A stretch of DNA of 64,000 nt from Tahibacter soli (lineage in GTDB: Bacteria > Pseudomonadota > Gammaproteobacteria > Xanthomonadales > Rhodanobacteraceae), in contig NZ_JAOVZO020000023.1 of NCBI RefSeq assembly GCF_025717065.2, forward strand, positions 310,001 to 374,000. The letters are read 5' to 3'. Positions 59,770 to 64,000 of the stretch are shown here, piece by piece. The stretch's first letter is position 1. The number at the start of each line of letters is the position of its first letter. Under the pieces are notes generated by a model. It worked only from the letters and a program-made list of their open reading frames with translations, was not told the DNA's origin and searched no databases. Made by a program: the position numbers and the translations under genes.

Positions 59770-59890
59770 GCGTGCAAACGTATCACGGCGATCGCGCAAT
59801 GCGCGTTTGAACGACGTTCGACAACGGGCTTTACACTCTCGGCGGCGACCGTGCGTCGGTGCTTTCCGCTTCCCTCATTCAAGGCGTTCC

Positions 59891-60808
59891 ATGAAACTTG
59901 CGATTCGCGTCGTCTGCGCGGTGTCGTTCCTGCTCCCCGCGATGGCGGCATCGGCGCAGCCCGCGCCGGAAATCCGCGTCGACGACGTCGACCGCTTCTA
60001 TGCGATCTACGACGCGGCCGGCGGCAAGCCGACGCAGGAACAACTGCAGCGCGACTATCTGGACAAGGGCAGCACCGGCCTCGCCGAGTTCGCCCGATTG
60101 CGCCGGATCACCGGCGAGCGGATCGCCGCCGCGATCGCCGAAAAACCCGCGCTGTACACCGAGGCCCGACGCTGCGTCGCGGTGCTGCCCGCGGTCAGGG
60201 TGCGGCTCGGCCAGGCGTTGAACAAGCTCGCCGGGCTCTATCCGAAAGCGGCCTTTCCGCCGGTCACGCTCGCGATCGGGCGGGGCAAGCCGGTCGGCAC
60301 GGCCAACGCGTCCGGCGTCATGATCGGCCTCGAAGCGCTGTGCGCCGTGGACTTTCTCAATCCCGACCCGGAAGCGCGTTTCGTGCACGTCATCGCACAC
60401 GAATACGGCCATGTGCTGCAACCGGGCGCACAAGTGGAAAATGACGACGAAACGGTGCTCAAGGCGTCGCTGCTCGAAGGCGGCGCCGAGTTCATCGCCG
60501 AGCTGACGTCGGGCGCGGTCGGCTACGGGCATCTGCAGGCCGCGACGAAGGGGCGCGAGGCGGAAGTGGAGAAAGCGTTCGTCGCCGATCGGGACAAGAA
60601 GGCCATGGGCTCGATCTGGCTGTACAACGGACGCGGTACGCGCGAATGGCCCGGCGACCTCGGCTACTGGGTCGGCTATCGCATCGCGAAGGCCTATTAC
60701 CGCCACGCGCCGGACAAGCAGGCGGCCGTTCTCGACATCCTCGAGGTGAGCGACGCGAAGGCGTTTCTCGACAAGAGCGGCTGGCGTCCGGGGATCGCGC
60801 TCGACTGA
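59891..60808 (+). CDS. Exported zinc peptidase-like protein (HExxH)
   Basis: 305 residues with a clear signal peptide (MKLAIRVVCAVSFLLPAMAA, cleavage after SAQ). The motif VIAHEYGHVL near residue 174 is a canonical HExxH zinc site, and the Glu in LLEGGAEFIAEL about 30 residues later could be the third ligand, as in DUF2268-type and gluzincin-like proteases. It is expected to act in the periplasm or outside the cell. It stands alone and divergent from the enoyl-CoA hydratase. Confidence 0.8.
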   Translation: MKLAIRVVCAVSFLLPAMAASAQPAPEIRVDDVDRFYAIYDAAGGKPTQEQLQRDYLDKGSTGLAEFARLRRITGERIAAAIAEKPALYTEARRCVAVLPAVRVRLGQALNKLAGLYPKAAFPPVTLAIGRGKPVGTANASGVMIGLEALCAVDFLNPDPEARFVHVIAHEYGHVLQPGAQVENDDETVLKASLLEGGAEFIAELTSGAVGYGHLQAATKGREAEVEKAFVADRDKKAMGSIWLYNGRGTREWPGDLGYWVGYRIAKAYYRHAPDKQAAVLDILEVSDAKAFLDKSGWRPGIALD

Positions 60809-61765
60809 CGCGCGAACCGCGGACCTGGTGGCCCGCAACAGACAAATCGAAAGCAGCTCGCTGGTTCCGGCCGCGCAGCACCTGCTGCTCACTCGGCCAA
60901 TAGCGGATGCCATCGGCCTCGCTCCGCGGGGGCATCCCGCACGACCCGTTCTTCGCGATCCCCCTGAAAGGGCGCGGCGTCCATGGACGCGAGTCCTTCC
61001 GCCGCGGCGCGAAGACGCGCGGCGGCGGGCTGGTCGAGTATTCGTGTTCCTCGATGACGGGCGCGCGGACTCTTCGCCGAACGTGTTGACGTTGAATTCC
61101 CGCGGCAGGTTGCGGTCGGTGCAGTAGAACTGCAGGCCGAGTCCGGACTCGATCGTCAGGCCCGCGCTCCGACGGAAATGCACGTCGTTAAGCCGCTTGT
61201 TCGGGTAGAGCTGCCTTTCGTCGATGAAACCGAAGCCGTTCACGGGGCAGTAGACGACGTACAGCTCGGCCCAGTCTTCGTCCGGCAGCTTTCCGCCGGT
61301 CGACGTGAAGGTCGTGAAGCAGACGTAGCCATCCACGCCGCTGTTCATGCACAGGCTGCCGGCGCCGCGCCCATTCGGTCTTGCGGTGAAAAATTAAGTG
61401 AATACGCAACGAGGGTCGTCGAGCGGGTGGGGCGTCGTGCGGTAGATCGTCACCTGGCGAAAGGTGGGGCGGGGCGCTCGCGACGCCGCGACGCGATCGC
61501 CGCGGCCGCGTCGCGCGACATCTTCCAATAACAACGATTGTGGACGACAGGTCCGAAGCGGCGGCTTGCTCCGTGCGTCGCGTCATGCCCGCGGCGCGCG
61601 AACTCCCACGTTCTGGAACGGGATTCGAGCGGGAAACGACGGTCCGTGAACGCGTGATAGTTCCGGGCTGCCGCCTGCGCTTGATTGTTGGCCGCCGGTC
61701 GGCGCATGCGCCGCATGCGCGTGACCGGCCGCGAACGGCACTACACCAAACAGGGGGATACATTC
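60809..61765. other. Gene-poor, decayed region
   Basis: About 960 bp without an intact gene. It includes a minus-strand coding remnant (about 61,080-61,388) whose base composition is less GC-rich than its surroundings, and short direct repeats of GCATGCGC near 61,705. I see no transposase, tRNA or terminator here. Confidence 0.5.
61080..61388 (-). pseudogene. Remnant of an unrecognised protein-coding gene
   Basis: Read on the minus strand from about 61,388, with an ATG at 61348, the frame gives protein-like sequence (MNSGVDGYVCFTTFTSTGGK, then WAELYVVYCP and GFGFIDERQLYPNKRLNDVH) for about 90 residues. It then turns into Arg-rich noise with no stop until far inside the opposite gene. This suggests loss of frame near 61,080. 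No family was recognised. Confidence 0.35.
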
Positions 61766-62086
61766 ATGCGCAAGACCATGCTCGCCGCCGCCGCGGCGCT
61801 CGTCATGTTTTCGTCGGCCGCGAGCGCGCGCGACGTCTCGTTCTCGGTCGTCAACAAGACCGGCAGCACGATGAAGAAGTTGTACGGCGGGCCGTCGTCG
61901 ACCAACAACTGGGGCGACAACATCCTGCAGGGCTCCATTCCGTCGGGCTCGACGCTCGAAGTGACGATCAGCGGCACGTCGACCTGCAAGTACGACTTCC
62001 GCTACGAAGTCGACGGCAGCGAGCCGCTCGAAGAATACGGCATCGACATCTGCGCGATCGACGGCGAGGAATTCGTGATCGAGTAA
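61766..62086 (+). CDS. Small exported protein, function unknown
   Basis: 106 residues with a signal peptide (MRKTMLAAAAALVMFSSAAS, cleavage after ASA). The mature part begins RDVSFSVVNKTGSTMKKLY and continues with alternating polar and hydrophobic residues, consistent with a small beta-sandwich. It contains two Cys (STCKYD and DICAID) that could pair. Similar small proteins opening with a VVNKTG segment are often annotated only as hypothetical. GGGGG precedes the ATG, and a strong terminator follows 26 bp after the stop. Confidence 0.75.
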   Translation: MRKTMLAAAAALVMFSSAASARDVSFSVVNKTGSTMKKLYGGPSSTNNWGDNILQGSIPSGSTLEVTISGTSTCKYDFRYEVDGSEPLEEYGIDICAIDGEEFVIE

Positions 62087-62111
62087 CGCCCGGTCGCGCA
62101 TGCGTTTGCGG

Positions 62112-62140
62112 ACGCCCCGGTCATGCCGGGGCGTTTTCGT
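62112..62140 (+). terminator. Rho-independent terminator
   Basis: A 9-bp stem ACGCCCCGG/CCGGGGCGT with loop TCATG is followed by TTTCGTTT. It lies between the small exported protein and the convergent LysR gene and favours the + strand. Confidence 0.88.
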
Positions 62141-62173
62141 TTCCGGGAATGCTTGCCGACGACGTCGTCGGGT

Positions 62174-63064
62174 TTATTTTTTCATCGAATTTTCAAGGAA
62201 TGCCCGCAAGGCGAGCACGTCGCGATGCGCTTCCAGACCAGGCGCGCAGACGAAGTGATAGGTCTCGCCGGGAAGCACCGGCGCGAACGGCGCCACGAGC
62301 AGGCCCGCGGCCAGCGCGTCGGCCACCAGCACCAGACTGACGATCGCCACGCCCTGGCCGGCGATCGCGGCCTGTACCGCCAGCATGCTGTCCGGAAATC
62401 GCGCGCCGGAGCGCGTATCGAGGTCGGCCAGCTCCGCTTTCGCACACCAGCGCGGCCAGTCCGGCGGCGGTTCGGGTATGCGCCGGCCGTCGATGTGGAT
62501 CAACGCGGCGCGGCGCAGATCGTCGAGCGCCGTCACGCCCAGCCGCGGACTGCAGACCGGCGCGAATACGTCGTCCCGCAGCGGATGCGCGGCGACCCCG
62601 GCGAACGGACCCTTGCCGTAGCGCACGGCCACGTCCACGTCGCCCGCGCGCAACGCGACGATCTCGTTCGAGGCATGCAGGCGCAGGTCGACGTCCGGCA
62701 GCAGCCGGCGCAGCTCGCCCAGCCGCTGCACCATCCAGTGGCTCAGGAAAGCCGTGGTCGAGGTCAGCGTCAGCGTGGCCGGCGCCTGCCGCCGGCGCAG
62801 CGTCTCCAGCGCACCGGCGATTTCCGCGAAGCCCGACGCGACGGCGTCGTAGAGCACGCGGCCTTCGTCCGTCAGGCGGACCGAGCGCGGCGAACGCTCG
62901 AGCACGCGAACGCCCACGTGCGTTTCGAGCTGGCGAATGTGGTGGCTGATCGCCGTGGGCGTGACGAACAGTTCCTCGGCCGCGGCCTTGAAACTCGATC
63001 GCCGCGCCGTCGCCTCGAAGGCGCGCAGCGATGCCAGCGGGGGAAGACGTTGCGTGCCGATGAT
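62174..63064 (-). CDS. LysR-family transcriptional regulator without an ordinary start codon
   Basis: Up to 296 residues when read from an ATC at 63064. The N-terminal winged helix-turn-helix is complete: RLPPLASLRAFEATARRSSF, KAAAEELFVTPTAISHHIRQ, LETHVGVRVLERSPRSVRLT. The effector domain follows (about 90-296), with TLTLTSTTAFLSHWMV opening it. In this frame a TGA lies at 63076-63074 and no ATG, GTG or TTG occurs before the GTG at 62917, which would delete the DNA-binding helix. GAGGA sits 6 nt before the ATC; a CTG slightly downstream is the other option. It is divergent from the PhzF-like gene, its likely target. Confidence 0.75.
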   Translation of the reverse strand: MIGTQRLPPLASLRAFEATARRSSFKAAAEELFVTPTAISHHIRQLETHVGVRVLERSPRSVRLTDEGRVLYDAVASGFAEIAGALETLRRRQAPATLTLTSTTAFLSHWMVQRLGELRRLLPDVDLRLHASNEIVALRAGDVDVAVRYGKGPFAGVAAHPLRDDVFAPVCSPRLGVTALDDLRRAALIHIDGRRIPEPPPDWPRWCAKAELADLDTRSGARFPDSMLAVQAAIAGQGVAIVSLVLVADALAAGLLVAPFAPVLPGETYHFVCAPGLEAHRDVLALRAFLENSMKK

Positions 63065-63170
63065 GAATTGTCCTCATCTTCAAGGTGAAAAATGCGCGTT
63101 TGAGCATGACGAGTCGGCGGTCTACGCTGATCGCACTTCATGATAGTCGCATGCGCCACGGAGAAGAGGA

Positions 63171-64000
63171 ATGCGGAAATTCACTGCGGGACTGATCGAC
63201 GTCTTTGCCGACGAGCCGTTCGGCGGCAATCCCCTGGCGGTGGTCGAAGATGCCGACGGGCTGTCGGACGCGCAGATGCGACGCATCGCCGGCGAGTTCA
63301 ATCAGGCCGAAACCACCTTTCTGATGCGCAGCGACCGGGCCGACCGCGCGCTGCGCTCGTTCACCGCCAACGGCTCGGAAGTGTTCGGCGCGGGCCACAA
63401 TGCCCTGGGCGCCTGGCTGTGGCTCGGCGAGCACGGTTTGCTGGGGCCGCTCGATACGCCACGGACGTTCCGGCAGCAGATCGGCACGGACGTTCTGCCG
63501 ATCACGCTCGTCAACGCGGACGGAAGGGTTCATGGCCGCATGAAACAGGCACCGTTGCGCCTGTCGCCGCCGCTCGACGCGACCGACGCGCTGGCCGACG
63601 CGCTCGGGCTGGCGCGCGCCGACGTCATGCCCTTTCCGGCGCCGCGAGCGGCCGATACCGGGGCGGCGCATCTCATGGTGCGTCTGCGCGATGCCGCTGC
63701 CGTCGACAGCGCCGCGCCTTCGGCGACGGCGCTCCTGTCGGTTCTGCGCGCCGCCGGCGCGGAAGGCTGCTACGTCTACGCCTTCGATCCGGACTCGCCG
63801 GACACGGCCTACGCGCGATTCTTCAACCCGACGGTCGGATTGTGGGAAGACGCCGCCACCGGCACGGCCGCGGGTCCGCTGTGCGCCTTGCTGGGCGCGG
63901 AAGGGCTGCTGAACGCCGAGCGGACGCTCGTCGTCGAGCAGGGCGTGAAGATGGGACGGCGCAGCTGCCTGCACGTGCGGCTGACGCCGGAACCCGAGCT
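63171..64000 (+). CDS. PhzF-family isomerase/epimerase-like protein, cut by window end
   Basis: About 276 residues are visible, nearly the whole protein, and no stop occurs before the window ends. Family features are the start LIDVFADEPFGGNPLAVV, the catalytic-type Glu in EFNQAETTFLM (about 47), FGAGHNALGAWLWL (the GHxTxG-like block with Asn-Ala in place of Pro-Thr) and DAATGTAAGPLCALL near the C terminus. PhzF proteins shift double bonds or isomerise small acids such as the phenazine precursor; most family members have unknown substrates. A GAGAAGAGGA ribosome-binding site precedes the ATG. Confidence 0.88.
   Translation, partial: MRKFTAGLIDVFADEPFGGNPLAVVEDADGLSDAQMRRIAGEFNQAETTFLMRSDRADRALRSFTANGSEVFGAGHNALGAWLWLGEHGLLGPLDTPRTFRQQIGTDVLPITLVNADGRVHGRMKQAPLRLSPPLDATDALADALGLARADVMPFPAPRAADTGAAHLMVRLRDAAAVDSAAPSATALLSVLRAAGAEGCYVYAFDPDSPDTAYARFFNPTVGLWEDAATGTAAGPLCALLGAEGLLNAERTLVVEQGVKMGRRSCLHVRLTPEPE

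Noticed and set aside
60907-61089. Short + strand frame resembling a sensory (Cache-like) fragment
   Set aside because: Sixty residues, no start signal, and the resemblance is too weak to support a call.

Overview
The window is GC-rich DNA with the codon style of Burkholderiales-like Betaproteobacteria. A Lysobacter/Xanthomonas-type gammaproteobacterium cannot be excluded from sequence alone. Its centre is one co-directional block of twelve genes on the + strand (about 16,451-57,235) that reads as a hybrid polyketide / non-ribosomal peptide lipopeptide cluster. I do not recognise it as a described product. No RNA gene, CRISPR array or intact insertion sequence was found.

Left flank (1-16,000). 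The window opens in a truncated LacI-family regulator followed by an MFS sugar transporter. Next come a PGAP1-like alpha/beta hydrolase, an IS5-type transposase relic, a TPR protein with a suspected start-region frameshift, YaeQ and a divergent secreted or lipid-anchored protein. After these lies an export and regulation block: an APH-fold kinase, an NtrC-family response regulator, its histidine kinase, a periplasmic adaptor and, on the opposite strand, a MacB-type ATPase plus permease. Both efflux transcription units have good sigma-54 (-24/-12) promoters, and both have GGCGTCCG-type inverted or repeated elements upstream. The two-component system therefore probably controls both.

Biosynthetic core. 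The first gene (FAAL, ACP-like, KS, AT, DH-like, ER-like, KR, ACP) activates a fatty acid and adds one C2 unit. The DH and ER active sites are degenerate while the KR looks intact, so a beta-hydroxyacyl starter is predicted. It is followed by a SyrD/PvdE-type ABC exporter and a type II thioesterase. Three NRPSs then provide seven condensation-adenylation-carrier modules: two, three (behind a TubC docking domain) and two plus a terminal thioesterase. Specificity-code residues read by eye suggest X-Gln | Glu-Gln-Gln | hydrophobic-hydrophobic. No epimerase or methyltransferase domain is seen.

Tailoring genes follow with short gaps: three paralogous Asp/Asn beta-hydroxylase-fold (AspH/LpxO) enzymes with a degenerate APH-fold pseudokinase between the second and third, a CYP153-like P450 (candidate for hydroxylating the acyl tail), and a polysaccharide-pyruvyltransferase-family protein.

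Right flank (57,241-64,000). This holds two Cys-rich secreted proteins, an enoyl-CoA hydratase, a secreted HExxH peptidase, a decayed stretch, a small exported protein, a LysR regulator with no ordinary start codon and a PhzF-family gene cut by the window end.

Three genes (FAAL-PKS, TPR protein, LysR) each carry an anomaly that a single base would repair, so either sequencing indels or real decay must be considered.
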